From G965276765 sp965276765 (GTDB taxonomy: Bacteria > Actinomycetota > Acidimicrobiia > Acidimicrobiales > Palsa-688), in assembly GCA_965276765.1 (NCBI GenBank), contig OZ255627.1:4464001-4528000 (forward strand): 64,000 nucleotides of DNA. The letters run 5' to 3'. This document shows, piece after piece, positions 23,333 through 31,757 of the stretch; position 1 is the stretch's first letter, and each line of letters begins with the position of its first letter. The notes beneath the pieces were generated by a model. That model did not search any database. It had not been told where the DNA came from and saw only the letters and a list, made by a program, of their open reading frames with translations. Made by a program: the position numbers and the translations under genes.

Positions 23333-26200
23333 CTACCCGCCCGGCTCGGCGGTTGCGGCCACGAGGGCCAGGATGTCCTCTCCGTACATCTCGAGCTTGG
23401 TCGGCCCGATGCCTTCCACTGTCCTCAACGCTGCGAGGGTCGACGGCCGGGCGGCGGCGATGGCCCGCAGGGTCTTGTCGGCGAACACGACATAGGCGGG
23501 AACCGCGTCGCGCCCCGAGCGCTCCTTCCTCCACGCCCGCAGCGCCTCCTCGAGGACGGGATCGCCACTTTCCCCTCCCCCGACGGCGCCCCTCGCCTTC
23601 GCCCGACCGCCGGGCCCACCGGCCCGCCCGGCACCCGAACCGGCAGCGCCGCTCCCTCCGCCGGCCGATCCACGACCTGCGCCGGCCGGCCGGTCGTGGG
23701 GAGCGACGCCCGTTAGCTCGTCGACAAACGGCGAGGGCCGGGTCGAGTCGACGAGCACGACGACCTCCTCGCGACCGCGGGTGATACCCACATGGAGGAC
23801 CCGGCGTTCTTCCTCCTCGTCGTCGGCCAGGCGATGCGGCACGATGCCGGCGGTGACGCCGTAGACCACGACCCGGTCCCACTCCATCCCCTTCACCCGG
23901 TGCACAGTCGAGAGCACCACCCCGCCCGGGTCGGCGCGGCGCTCGAGGCGCTCGGAGAGCCAGGACTCCAACGTGGCCGGGTCATCGTGGAGCCCGGCGA
24001 CCTGCTCGAGGGCCTCGAGGTCGTCGATATGACTCGAGCCCTCCCCTCCCTTGCCACCGTCGAGAAGGCTCATGGCCCCGCCGAGCCCGATGTCGTCTCG
24101 AACCTGGCGCACGAGGCCGGCCGCGCTCACCCCCGATGCGGCGGCCGCCCTGACGGCGATGACGTCGTCGACGAGGTGTTCGACCTTGGGAGCCTCTTTG
24201 TCGGGGACGGACCCGATCAGATCGAGCAAGCCCCGCTCTCCCCAACCGGATCGCCGGCGCAGCCGGTCGGAGAACCAGGGAGGCAGGCCCCGGCTCGGCC
24301 GGCGGAGCACCTCGACGATGTCCCGCCCGGCGATATGGCCATCAGGGGCGGTAGCGATCCGCAGGTACGCGAGCGCGGCTCGCAGCCCGGTCCTGCTCAG
24401 CAGATCCGATCTCACGACCGAGTCGATCGGCACGCCGGCCTCGACGAGCGCCACGTGAGGAGCGAGCAGCAGCGAGTTGACTCGGCTGAGGACGGCGATC
24501 GACCCGGGCGCGGCTCCCGCCTCCACCCAGCCTCCGACCACCGCGGCGGCCTCGGCCGCAGCTCCCGCCGGCGGGTGGAACCGGAGCTGCAGGCCGGCGC
24601 CGCCGTCGGTGACTCGTTCGACCGCCGGAGCCGAGCCCCCGGGCGCGGCGTTCGGGTCGCCGGCGGGGCCATTCCCCCCGATCTCGCCTCCGACGCCATC
24701 GCGCTTGGCCGAGCGAATGACCTTGGCCACCCTCCTGTGGTTGTAGGAAAGCAGGTGGACGGCGGCATCGACGACCGGCGCCGCGCAGCGGTAGTTGATC
24801 TCGAGGGGGTGGTCGCCGGCCTCGGGGAAGAGGCGCTCGTAGTCGATCAGGAACCCGGGGTCGGCGCCGGCGTGGCCGTAGATCACCTGGTCGTCGTCCC
24901 CGACCCCGAAGCAGTCGAGGACCGGTGCGGCCAGAAGCCGCAGCAACAGGACGTGGGCCGGCGTCAGATCCTGGAGCTCGTCGACGAGGATGTGGCGGCA
25001 CGCCATCTGCTCGCTGGCCCGCAGGCCGCCATCGGCGAGCAACACCTCGACGGCGCCGTACACCTGCTCGTCGAAGTCGACGGCACCGCGTTGGGTCAAC
25101 TCGGCGCGGAAGGCGGGCCACAGAGCGGCGAGGCCGGGCACGTCGTCGCGTGAGCCCTCGACCTCCTCTGGGTCACGCAGCCCGAGGCGTACGCTGCCGA
25201 GGGCCTCGAGATACGGACCGATCGGGTCGGTGTTGACCCGCCGCCGTTGAGCCGGGGCGAGGCGCTCGATGATCCGCCGGGTGTCCCGTTCTTCCAGGAC
25301 CGCCGGCGCCCGGCCCCTGGCCCTGGCGAGGATCGAAAGGCCGAGGGAGTTGAGCGTCCTGGTCCTCGGCGCGAAGTCACGACATCGGGCGTCCAGCTCC
25401 TCCTGGGCCTTCTTGTTGTAGGCGACGGCGAGGACGGCGTCACGCTCCCACTGGCGGTCCACGACCAGGTGGCGCAACCGCGACGTGAGGACCCTCGTCT
25501 TGCCCGAACCGGCCGGCGCCACGATCCGGGCCGGTCCACTCCGATGGCCGACGGCCGCCAGCTGATCGGCGGCCAGGTCAGCGGTCGGGGAAGCCGGCGC
25601 CGGGGCCACCGTGATCCGGTCGCGCTCGATCGACTCGCGATGGACGACGGCGGCGCCGGCGATGTCGGCCGGGTCGATCGGCGCCCGCGGACCACCATCC
25701 ACCCACGCCGGGTGGCCATCGATGACGATGTCGCCGGCCACGACGGTTGGGGTGGCCGGGACATCGGAGGGGCCAGAGACACCGCCGGGCGCCGCGGTCT
25801 CGCCCTTCTCGCCGGCGGCGACCCGGCCGGCGCCCAGGCGATCCGCCTTGCGAGCCCACCACCACACCGGGTCGTCGGGCTGGGTCCTGGCGTCGTAGTT
25901 GTTGGCCCACACGAGGAACTGCAGCCGGTCCTCCCACACCTCGAAGCTCGCACTCAGCGTCCACGGCTCGACGTCATAGGACCGGGGTGGGCGGAAGCGG
26001 GCGGCGTCGACGGCGAGGCGCACGACGACGGGCGTCCGCGTCGACCAGGCCCGGTGGAGGGCGGCGACGACGAGGGCCGGCGCCTCGATGGCGGCCTCGT
26101 CGACGAGGACCTCGTCACAGTGCCGCCACGCCTCGGGCACAGGGCCGGCGGCGCCGACGACGACGCCTCGACCAAGGGCGCCGGGGCCGGGAGCGGACAT
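23333..26200 (-). CDS. UvrD/Rep-like superfamily 1 DNA helicase with HRDC domain and extra N-terminal domain
   Basis: The 955-residue protein has SF1 helicase motifs from about residue 205: Walker A APAGSGKTR near 225-234, VDELQDL near 407 (motif II), GDDDQVIYGHAG (III), EINYR (IV), and STVHRVKGMEWDRVVVYG (V). The C-terminal 90 residues match an HRDC domain (VEGIGPTKLEMYG). Before the helicase lies a domain of about 200 residues with SASFEVWEDRLQFLVWANNYDA and a Trp-rich WWWARK segment that I do not recognise. The Ala/Gly-rich linker (about residues 835-870) is of low complexity. Roles in repair or restart of forks are family inference. TAGCGT lies 6 nt upstream of the ATG. Confidence 0.88.
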   Translation of the reverse strand: MSAPGPGALGRGVVVGAAGPVPEAWRHCDEVLVDEAAIEAPALVVAALHRAWSTRTPVVVRLAVDAARFRPPRSYDVEPWTLSASFEVWEDRLQFLVWANNYDARTQPDDPVWWWARKADRLGAGRVAAGEKGETAAPGGVSGPSDVPATPTVVAGDIVIDGHPAWVDGGPRAPIDPADIAGAAVVHRESIERDRITVAPAPASPTADLAADQLAAVGHRSGPARIVAPAGSGKTRVLTSRLRHLVVDRQWERDAVLAVAYNKKAQEELDARCRDFAPRTRTLNSLGLSILARARGRAPAVLEERDTRRIIERLAPAQRRRVNTDPIGPYLEALGSVRLGLRDPEEVEGSRDDVPGLAALWPAFRAELTQRGAVDFDEQVYGAVEVLLADGGLRASEQMACRHILVDELQDLTPAHVLLLRLLAAPVLDCFGVGDDDQVIYGHAGADPGFLIDYERLFPEAGDHPLEINYRCAAPVVDAAVHLLSYNHRRVAKVIRSAKRDGVGGEIGGNGPAGDPNAAPGGSAPAVERVTDGGAGLQLRFHPPAGAAAEAAAVVGGWVEAGAAPGSIAVLSRVNSLLLAPHVALVEAGVPIDSVVRSDLLSRTGLRAALAYLRIATAPDGHIAGRDIVEVLRRPSRGLPPWFSDRLRRRSGWGERGLLDLIGSVPDKEAPKVEHLVDDVIAVRAAAASGVSAAGLVRQVRDDIGLGGAMSLLDGGKGGEGSSHIDDLEALEQVAGLHDDPATLESWLSERLERRADPGGVVLSTVHRVKGMEWDRVVVYGVTAGIVPHRLADDEEEERRVLHVGITRGREEVVVLVDSTRPSPFVDELTGVAPHDRPAGAGRGSAGGGSGAAGSGAGRAGGPGGRAKARGAVGGGESGDPVLEEALRAWRKERSGRDAVPAYVVFADKTLRAIAAARPSTLAALRTVEGIGPTKLEMYGEDILALVAATAEPGG

Positions 26201-26206
26201 ATCGGC

Positions 26207-26212
26207 ACGCTA
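26207..26212 (-). promoter_or_regulatory. -10 box TAGCGT, UvrD-like helicase
   Basis: The box lies 6 nt before the ATG, as expected for a leaderless transcript. Confidence 0.6.
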
Positions 26213-26278
26213 CCTGTGGGTGGTGACGCGCAGGCCGGCGACGGTTCGGGGGATGGGGGCGCGGGCGGGGCGAGTGAG

Positions 26279-26320
26279 CCGGGCGGGGGCGGGCGGCGGC
26301 CGGGCGGGGGCGGGCGGCGG
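26279..26320. repeat. 21-bp direct repeat with potential to form a G-quadruplex
   Basis: Two identical 21-bp units contain G-tracts of 3-5 bases separated by single C residues on the plus strand. The block fits a four-tract quadruplex pattern and lies about 75-120 bp upstream of the helicase start. Confidence 0.75.
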
Positions 26321-26390
26321 GCGAGCGCCGGGCCGTGGCCCGCAACAGTGCACCCTTGACGCTCGGTCGCCCGGGAGCCAAGATCGCACC

Positions 26391-26606
26391 ATGAGGCTCC
26401 GGCGCCGCGAACCCAGGTTGACCAGGGACGGCGAGGACGGCCCGGCGCGCTCCGAGCACATCGATCGGCCGGGGTGCGACGAGGGCGAGGCGGCGGGCGA
26501 GTACGCGGACGTTCGAGAGGCGGCGACGACGAGCGCCGAGTACACCACCGTCGAACGCAGCGCCTGGTATCACGCCCACCGTTGGTCCCAGCCGACCGAC
26601 ATCTGA
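26391..26606 (+). CDS. Possible small acidic-tailed protein, 71 residues
   Basis: An ATG at 26391 opens 71 codons on the plus strand. The product is basic at the start (MRLRRREPRLTRDGED), then acidic, with a C-terminus rich in Tyr, His and Trp (SAWYHAHRWSQPTDI). It overlaps another open frame on the minus strand. There is no convincing ribosome site, and no family is recognised. I list it because the region otherwise has no gene. Confidence 0.25.
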   Translation: MRLRRREPRLTRDGEDGPARSEHIDRPGCDEGEAAGEYADVREAATTSAEYTTVERSAWYHAHRWSQPTDI

Positions 26607-26648
26607 CCGCCTCCGCGCGCGCTTTCGGTGCGATCGGGTAGGACCTGT

Positions 26649-26716
26649 GCGCGATTTCGGGAGACCGGTGACCCGCATTCGCGCGCGGACGCCGGCGATG
26701 CGTCCCGAAATCGCGC
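26649..26716. repeat. Perfect 14-bp inverted repeat, 40-bp spacer
   Basis: GCGCGATTTCGGGA at 26649-26662 is matched by its reverse complement at 26703-26716. It lies 70 bp beyond the 3' end of sdhB. It may be a large stem-loop in the sdh mRNA tail or an unrelated palindromic site. Confidence 0.8.
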
Positions 26717-26788
26717 GCGGGACGCTCGGCGGCGCTCCGCAAGCCTCCCGGCCAGGCCCGCCGGACCAGCCCCGGCCCGCCGGCCGGC

Positions 26789-27529
26789 TCAGCCCTTGCG
26801 CCGGCGGAAGAAGCGCACCGGGTCGTACTTCACGTCGACGACCCGCTCCTTCATAGGGATGATGGCGTTGTCGGTGATCTTGATCTGCTCGGGGCAGACC
26901 TCGGTGCAGCACTTGGTGATGTTGCACATGCCGAGGCCCCGTTCCTCCTGGGCCAGCTTGCGTCGGTCGAGGGAATCGTTGGGGTGCATCTCGAGCTCGG
27001 CGTAACGAATGAAGAAGCGGGGCCCGGAAAAGGCTTCCTTGTTCTCCTCGTGGTCACGGATGACGTGACAGGTGTCCTGGCACAGCCAGCACTCGATGCA
27101 CTTGCGGAACTCCTGGGACCGCTCGACATCGACCTGCTGCATGCGGAAGGGCGCCTTCGGCTGTTCGGCCGTCGGGGTGAAGGCCGGGACCTGCGCCGCC
27201 TTGCGGTAGTTGAACGAGACGTCGGTGACCAGATCCCTGATGACGGGGAAGGTCCGCAGGGGCGTGATGGTGATGGGCTCGCCGGGCGGAAAGGTGGAGA
27301 GCCGAGCGAGGCACATGAGGCGGGGTCGCCCGTTGACCTCGGCCGAGCAGGAGCCGCACTTGCCCGCCTTGCAGTTCCAGCGCACGGCCAGGTCGCCGGC
27401 CTGTTGGGCCTGGACGTGATGGACGGCGTCGAGCACGACCTCGCCGTCCTCGACCGGCACGGTGAAGTCGGTGAGGTCGCCTCCGTCGGCGTCGCCTCGC
27501 CAGATCCGCATGTTGAGGTCGTAGGTCAA
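26789..27529 (-). CDS. sdhB: Succinate dehydrogenase iron-sulfur subunit
   Basis: The 246 residues contain a plant-ferredoxin domain with the [2Fe-2S] ligands Cys53, Cys58, Cys61 and Cys73. Two further clusters follow: CIECWLCQDTC (144-154) and MCNITKCCTEVCPE (202-212), which bind the [4Fe-4S] and [3Fe-4S] centres. It passes electrons from the flavoprotein to the membrane quinone site. Its ATG overlaps the stop of sdhA (ATGA). The order sdhC-sdhA-sdhB with a single membrane subunit matches the actinobacterial Sdh-type cluster. Whether it works as succinate dehydrogenase or fumarate reductase cannot be decided from the sequence. Confidence 0.93.
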   Translation of the reverse strand: MTYDLNMRIWRGDADGGDLTDFTVPVEDGEVVLDAVHHVQAQQAGDLAVRWNCKAGKCGSCSAEVNGRPRLMCLARLSTFPPGEPITITPLRTFPVIRDLVTDVSFNYRKAAQVPAFTPTAEQPKAPFRMQQVDVERSQEFRKCIECWLCQDTCHVIRDHEENKEAFSGPRFFIRYAELEMHPNDSLDRRKLAQEERGLGMCNITKCCTEVCPEQIKITDNAIIPMKERVVDVKYDPVRFFRRRKG

Positions 27530-29364
27530 TGGGCCTCCTCGATGAGCTCGGCCAGCTCGGTTGGGGGTACCGGGAGCGGCTGCTCCCTGAGCGCCATGCG
27601 ACCCTCGCCGTCCAGGGTGACGATGACGTTGCGCTTGGCCCAGTAGTCGTCGGTCATGGGGAAGTCGTCCCTCGTGTGCCCGCCTCGGCTCTCCTTGCGT
27701 TCGAGGGCGGCGCGTGCCACCGCCTCGGAGACGAGGAGCATGTTGCGCAGGTCGAGGGCGAGATGCCAGCCCGGGTTGTACTGACGGTGCCCTTCGACGC
27801 CGACCTGCTCGATCCGCTGGTTGAGGTCGGCGATCTCCTTGAGTGCCATCTCCATCTCGCTCTCGGTGCGGATGATCCCGACGAGGTCCTGCATGACGGT
27901 CTGGAGAGCCTGCTGCAGGCTGTAGGCGTTCTCCGCCCCTTCACGATCGAAGGGGGCGAGGGCACGCTGCGCGGAAGAAGCAACGTCGTCCTCGCTCGGG
28001 TGCGGCCTGGCGGCAGCCTCCATGCCCGACGCATAGGTCGCGGCGTGCTCGCCGGCCCGCTTGCCGAAGACCAGCAGATCACCGAGGGAGTTGCCGCCGA
28101 GACGGTTGGCGCCGTGCATCCCGCCCGCCACCTCACCGACGGCGTAGAGGCCGGGGACGACCGACGCCTCGGTGTCGGGGTCGACCTCGACGCCTCCCAT
28201 CACGTAGTGACACGTCGGGCCGACCTCCATCGGCTCGGATGTGATGTCCACCTCGGCCAGTTCCATGAATTGGTGGTACATGGACGGCAACCGCTTCTGG
28301 ATGTACTCGGCGCTGCGCCGGCTGGCGATGTCGAGGAACACCCCGCCGTGCGGCGAGCCGCGCCCTTCCTTGATCTCGTTGTTGATGGCTCTCGCCACCT
28401 CGTCGCGCGGCAGCAGCTCGGGCGGGCGGCGATTGTTGCGCTTGTCGCTATACCAGCGGTCGGCCTCGGCCTCACTGTCTGCGGTCTCCGCCTTGAAGAA
28501 CTCCGGGATGTAGTTGAACATGAAGCGGTCGCCGTCGGAGTTGCGCAGGACGCCGCCATCGCCGCGCACCGACTCGGTGACCAGGATGCCCCGCACCGAA
28601 GGGGGCCACACCATGCCGGTCGGGTGGAACTGGACGAACTCCATGTTGACAAGGCTGGCGCCGGCCCGCAGGGCCAGGGCGTGTCCATCGCCCGTGTACT
28701 CCCACGAGTTGGAGGTCACCTTCCACGACTTGCCGATCCCGCCGGTGGCGACCACCACCGCCGGGGCCTCGAAGACGATGAACTTCCCCGACTCGCGCCA
28801 ATACGCGAAGGCACCGCACACCCGCTCGCCTTCCTTGAGCACGTCGGTGACGGTGCACTCCATGAAGACGTCGATCCCGAGGCTGACGACCCGCTGCTGG
28901 AGGGTGCGGATCATCTCGAGGCCGGTGCGGTCGCCGACGTGGGCCAGGCGGGCGTAGCGGTGGCCGCCGAAGTCACGTTGGCTGATCAGCCCTTCGGGCG
29001 TGCGGTCGAACAGCGCTCCCCACTGCTCGAGCTCCCACACCCGATCGGGGGCCTCCTGGGCGTGAAGCTCCGCCATGCGCCAGTGGTTGAGGAGCTTCCC
29101 GCCGCGCATGGTGTCGCGGAAGTGGACCCGCCAGTTGTCCTCGGAGTACAGGTTGCCCATGGACGCCGCGATCCCGCCTTCGGCCATCACCGTGTGGGCC
29201 TTGCCGAGGAGGCTCTTGCAGATCACGGCGGTACGGGCGCCCGCCTCGTGGGCGGCGATGGCGGCCCTCAATCCTGACCCTCCGGCGCCGACGACGACGA
29301 CGTCGTAGTCGTGGTGCTCGTAGTCGTGGAACCGGCGGCTGCCGGGCTGGGGTGCGTCGCTCAT
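27526..29364 (-). CDS. sdhA: Succinate dehydrogenase/fumarate reductase flavoprotein subunit
   Basis: The 612-residue protein has the FAD Rossmann motif VVVGAGGSGLRAAIAA near residue 20. The HTVMAEGGIAAS segment follows, with the His that usually binds FAD covalently. The capping-domain motif FVQFHPTGM and the catalytic region with HYVMGGVEVD and GEVAGGMHGANRLGGNSL come next. It oxidises succinate to fumarate in the citric acid cycle, or the reverse. It is the second gene of the sdh cluster, 94 bp after sdhC and overlapping sdhB by 4 bp. The ATG at 29364 follows a purine-rich AAGGAGC site. Confidence 0.95.
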   Translation of the reverse strand: MSDAPQPGSRRFHDYEHHDYDVVVVGAGGSGLRAAIAAHEAGARTAVICKSLLGKAHTVMAEGGIAASMGNLYSEDNWRVHFRDTMRGGKLLNHWRMAELHAQEAPDRVWELEQWGALFDRTPEGLISQRDFGGHRYARLAHVGDRTGLEMIRTLQQRVVSLGIDVFMECTVTDVLKEGERVCGAFAYWRESGKFIVFEAPAVVVATGGIGKSWKVTSNSWEYTGDGHALALRAGASLVNMEFVQFHPTGMVWPPSVRGILVTESVRGDGGVLRNSDGDRFMFNYIPEFFKAETADSEAEADRWYSDKRNNRRPPELLPRDEVARAINNEIKEGRGSPHGGVFLDIASRRSAEYIQKRLPSMYHQFMELAEVDITSEPMEVGPTCHYVMGGVEVDPDTEASVVPGLYAVGEVAGGMHGANRLGGNSLGDLLVFGKRAGEHAATYASGMEAAARPHPSEDDVASSAQRALAPFDREGAENAYSLQQALQTVMQDLVGIIRTESEMEMALKEIADLNQRIEQVGVEGHRQYNPGWHLALDLRNMLLVSEAVARAALERKESRGGHTRDDFPMTDDYWAKRNVIVTLDGEGRMALREQPLPVPPTELAELIEEAH

Positions 29365-29393
29365 CGGAAGCGCTCCTTGTCGGAGATGGCAGT

Positions 29394-29429
29394 GTTGTAG
29401 CTCGCAGGATCGTTGTAGCTCGCAGGATC
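29394..29429. repeat. 18-bp direct repeat, two copies
   Basis: GTTGTAGCTCGCAGGATC occurs twice in tandem in the 94-bp gap between sdhC and sdhA, upstream of the sdhA ribosome site. Confidence 0.9.
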
Positions 29430-29458
29430 GGACATGGCGATCGTCGGTAGTACGACCG

Positions 29459-30298
29459 TCAGAAGAACCGGGGGTCGTGGATCGTCCCGCTGGCGACGAG
29501 ACGAACGTAGAGGTCGGTGAGGCCCACGAAGACGAGGCTGGCCCATGCCAGTTGCATATGGCGCTTGTTGAGCGTCGTGACGTAGCCCCAGAAGCGGAAT
29601 CGCACGGGGTGCTTGGAGAAGTGCTTGAGTCGGCCGCCGATGATGTGACGACAGGAGTGGCACGACATCGAATAGAGCCAGAGGAGGCAGGCGTTGACGA
29701 TCAGCATGATCGTCCCGAATCCCATGTGGCCCCACTGGCCGGCGGGATTGCGAAACGACACGACAGCGTCATAGGTGAGGATGGCGTTGAAGATCAGCCC
29801 GAAGTAGAAGAAGTAACGGTGGACGTTTTGAAGGATGAGGGGGAATCGGGTCTCCCCGGAATAGCGCTTGTGCGGTTCGCCGACCGCGCACGCCGGCGGT
29901 GACTGCCAGAAGGCCCGGTAGTAGGTGCGGCGGTAGTAGTAGCAGGTGAGCCGGAAGCCGAGCGGGAAGATCAGAATCAGGATCGCCGGCGATATCGGCC
30001 ACCACGTGCCGATGATCCCGACGTTCGGCACGTGGCCGAAGTGCGAGCCCTCCCTCGCCAGGTTGCACACGCTGGCCACGCACGGCGAATAGAACGGCGA
30101 GATGTACGGGGCGGAGTAGTAGTCGGCGTTTTGCAGGGCGGCCCACGTGGAGTAGGCGATGAAGGCGAGCAGCACGGCCCCGGAGATGGTGGATTGGGTC
30201 CACCACCGATCCCGGCGCAGCGTGCGCTGAGCAATCGATGCCCGTGGTTTGGGCTCGGATGGCTCTGACGGCGCGGCTGGCGCGATCGGAGCGGCCAT
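29459..30298 (-). CDS. sdhC: Succinate dehydrogenase membrane subunit (cytochrome b type)
   Basis: The 279-residue protein has about five membrane helices and several His residues inside or next to them that could bind heme (for example VHRYFFYFG and YSMSCHSCRHIIGG). The long first half with HFGHVPNVGIIG is characteristic of actinobacterial single-subunit anchors, which replace the separate SdhC and SdhD of other bacteria. It anchors SdhAB and reduces menaquinone. It is the first gene of the cluster. GGGGGAC precedes the ATG at 30298. The 116-bp gap to the divergent LysR gene should hold the promoter. Confidence 0.88.
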   Translation of the reverse strand: MAAPIAPAAPSEPSEPKPRASIAQRTLRRDRWWTQSTISGAVLLAFIAYSTWAALQNADYYSAPYISPFYSPCVASVCNLAREGSHFGHVPNVGIIGTWWPISPAILILIFPLGFRLTCYYYRRTYYRAFWQSPPACAVGEPHKRYSGETRFPLILQNVHRYFFYFGLIFNAILTYDAVVSFRNPAGQWGHMGFGTIMLIVNACLLWLYSMSCHSCRHIIGGRLKHFSKHPVRFRFWGYVTTLNKRHMQLAWASLVFVGLTDLYVRLVASGTIHDPRFF

Positions 30299-30408
30299 GC
30301 GGTCCCCCTCTTCTTCCTCGCCGGGTCGGCGTGAGAATGGTGCCTCATCAACCTAAGCCCGCCACCGCCAGAGGTAAAGCCCTTACTTCACTCTCACGAC
30401 TAGAGGCG

Positions 30409-30414
30409 TAGCCT
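30409..30414 (+). promoter_or_regulatory. -10 box TAGCCT, LysR gene
   Basis: The box is 6 nt before ATG 30421 and decides that start over ATG 30415. Confidence 0.6.
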
Positions 30415-30420
30415 ATGGAC

Positions 30421-31320
30421 ATGCAGTTTCACCAGCTTCGCTATGTGGTGAGCGTGGCCGAGGAGCACAACTTCACGCGCGCCGCCGACCGCCTCCACGT
30501 GGCCCAACCGTCGGTGAGCGCCGCCATCAGGTCCCTCGAGCGCGAGCTCGGCATCGCCCTGTTCCACCGCACGGGCGGGGCCGTGACCCTCTCGACGGCG
30601 GGCGAGGCATTCCTCCCCTGGGCCCGCCAGATCCTCGCCGACTGCGAGGCCGGGGTCGCCGCCGTCGGTGACCTGCTCGGCTTGCAGCGGGGGCGGCTCT
30701 CGCTCGGTGCCACGCCGAGCATCACCACCGACCTGCTCCCCGGTGTCCTCGCCGAGTTCCACGTTCGCTACCCCAAGGTCGACCTGTCCCTGCAGGAAGG
30801 CGGGTCGCGGCGGCTGGTGACGAGCCTCGAGCGAGGGGACCTCGAGCTGGCCCTCGTCATCCTTCCCGTCGACAAGGCCTGGGTGCGGACCGATGCCCTG
30901 ATCGAAGAGGAGCTTGTGCTCGCCGTGCCGCCCGAGCATCGGCTCGCCGGCCGGTCGCTGGTATCGGTCCGCGACCTCGAGGGCCTGCCCCTCGTCATGT
31001 TCAGAGACGGCTACGACCTGCGAGAGGCGACGGTGGCGGTGTGCCGGCGGGCCGGATTCCATCCGACCTTCGCCATCGAGGGCTTGGAGATGGACGGTGT
31101 CCTGGCCTGCTGTGCCGCCGGTCTCGGCGCGACCGTGGTCCCGGCATCGGTCGCCTCCCAGGGGAAACGGCTTCGGACGGTCCGCTTCAGCGACGCCAGC
31201 CTGCGACGCACCATCGGGCTGGCGTCCCGAGGCGATCGACCCCGATCACGCGCTGCCGCGGCGTTCGTCGATCTGCTGAGAAAGGCGCTCCTCGATCCCA
31301 GCGCGGCGGAGGCGTCTTAG
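30421..31320 (+). CDS. LysR family transcriptional regulator
   Basis: The protein has an N-terminal winged helix-turn-helix (HQLRYVVSVAEEHNFTRAADRLHVAQPSVSAAIRSLE) and a two-lobed effector domain from about residue 90, with a full family length near 299 residues. It is transcribed away from sdhCAB, so those genes are the first candidates for its control. The intergenic region contains TAAGCCC...GTAAAGCCCTTAC, which could hold a T-N11-A site. I chose ATG 30421 rather than ATG 30415 because a TAGCCT box ends directly before 30415, leaving the usual 6 nt to 30421. The effector is unknown. Confidence 0.9.
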   Translation: MQFHQLRYVVSVAEEHNFTRAADRLHVAQPSVSAAIRSLERELGIALFHRTGGAVTLSTAGEAFLPWARQILADCEAGVAAVGDLLGLQRGRLSLGATPSITTDLLPGVLAEFHVRYPKVDLSLQEGGSRRLVTSLERGDLELALVILPVDKAWVRTDALIEEELVLAVPPEHRLAGRSLVSVRDLEGLPLVMFRDGYDLREATVAVCRRAGFHPTFAIEGLEMDGVLACCAAGLGATVVPASVASQGKRLRTVRFSDASLRRTIGLASRGDRPRSRAAAAFVDLLRKALLDPSAAEAS

Positions 31321-31344
31321 GGACCGCGAAGCGGCAGCGGGCTC

Positions 31345-31752
31345 TTACTCGGCGCCAGCGGTGGCGTCGAAGTCGAGCGCGAGCGAGTTCATGCAGTAGC
31401 GCTGGCCGGTCGGTTGGGGTCCGTCATCGAACACGTGGCCCAGGTGACTGCCGCAACGCCGGCACCGCACCTCGGTCCTGCTCATCCCGAGGGTGCGATC
31501 GGTGACGAGCTCAACCGCTTCGGCCACGGCCGGCTCTGTGAAGCTCGGCCATCCGCTCCCCGACTCAAACTTGGTGGCCGAGGTGAACAGGACGTTGCCG
31601 CACGCCGCGCACCGGTAGGTGCCGTCATCGTGGTTGTCGACGTACTTGCCGGACCACGCCCGCTCGGTGCCGGCCTTGCGCAGGACCTTGTACTGCTCGG
31701 CGCTCAGCTCGGCGCGCCACTCGTCGTCTGACTTGGTGACCTCGGGTGCCAT
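31345..31752 (-). CDS. msrB: Peptide-methionine (R)-S-oxide reductase
   Basis: The 135 residues hold the complete MsrB domain. Catalytic Cys120 lies in RYCMNS. The structural zinc pairs are Cys48/Cys51 (CAAC) and Cys97/Cys100 (CRRC), and the family motifs SGSGWPSF and GHVFDDGP are present. It repairs methionine R-sulfoxide in proteins with thioredoxin. The recycling Cys found near position 60 in some members is not seen, so resolution may rely on another thiol. A TAGCCT box lies 7 nt upstream of the ATG, within the last codons of the phoU-like gene, so it likely has its own leaderless promoter. Confidence 0.95.
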   Translation of the reverse strand: MAPEVTKSDDEWRAELSAEQYKVLRKAGTERAWSGKYVDNHDDGTYRCAACGNVLFTSATKFESGSGWPSFTEPAVAEAVELVTDRTLGMSRTEVRCRRCGSHLGHVFDDGPQPTGQRYCMNSLALDFDATAGAE

Positions 31753-31757
31753 GACGG

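Larger units (their letters stand above)
26201..26788. other. 588-bp region between the helicase and sdhB
   Basis: This region holds the helicase promoter, a G-rich 21-bp direct repeat, a possible 71-codon plus-strand ORF (26391-26606) and a long 14-bp inverted repeat near the sdhB side. I see no RNA gene in it. Confidence 0.7.
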
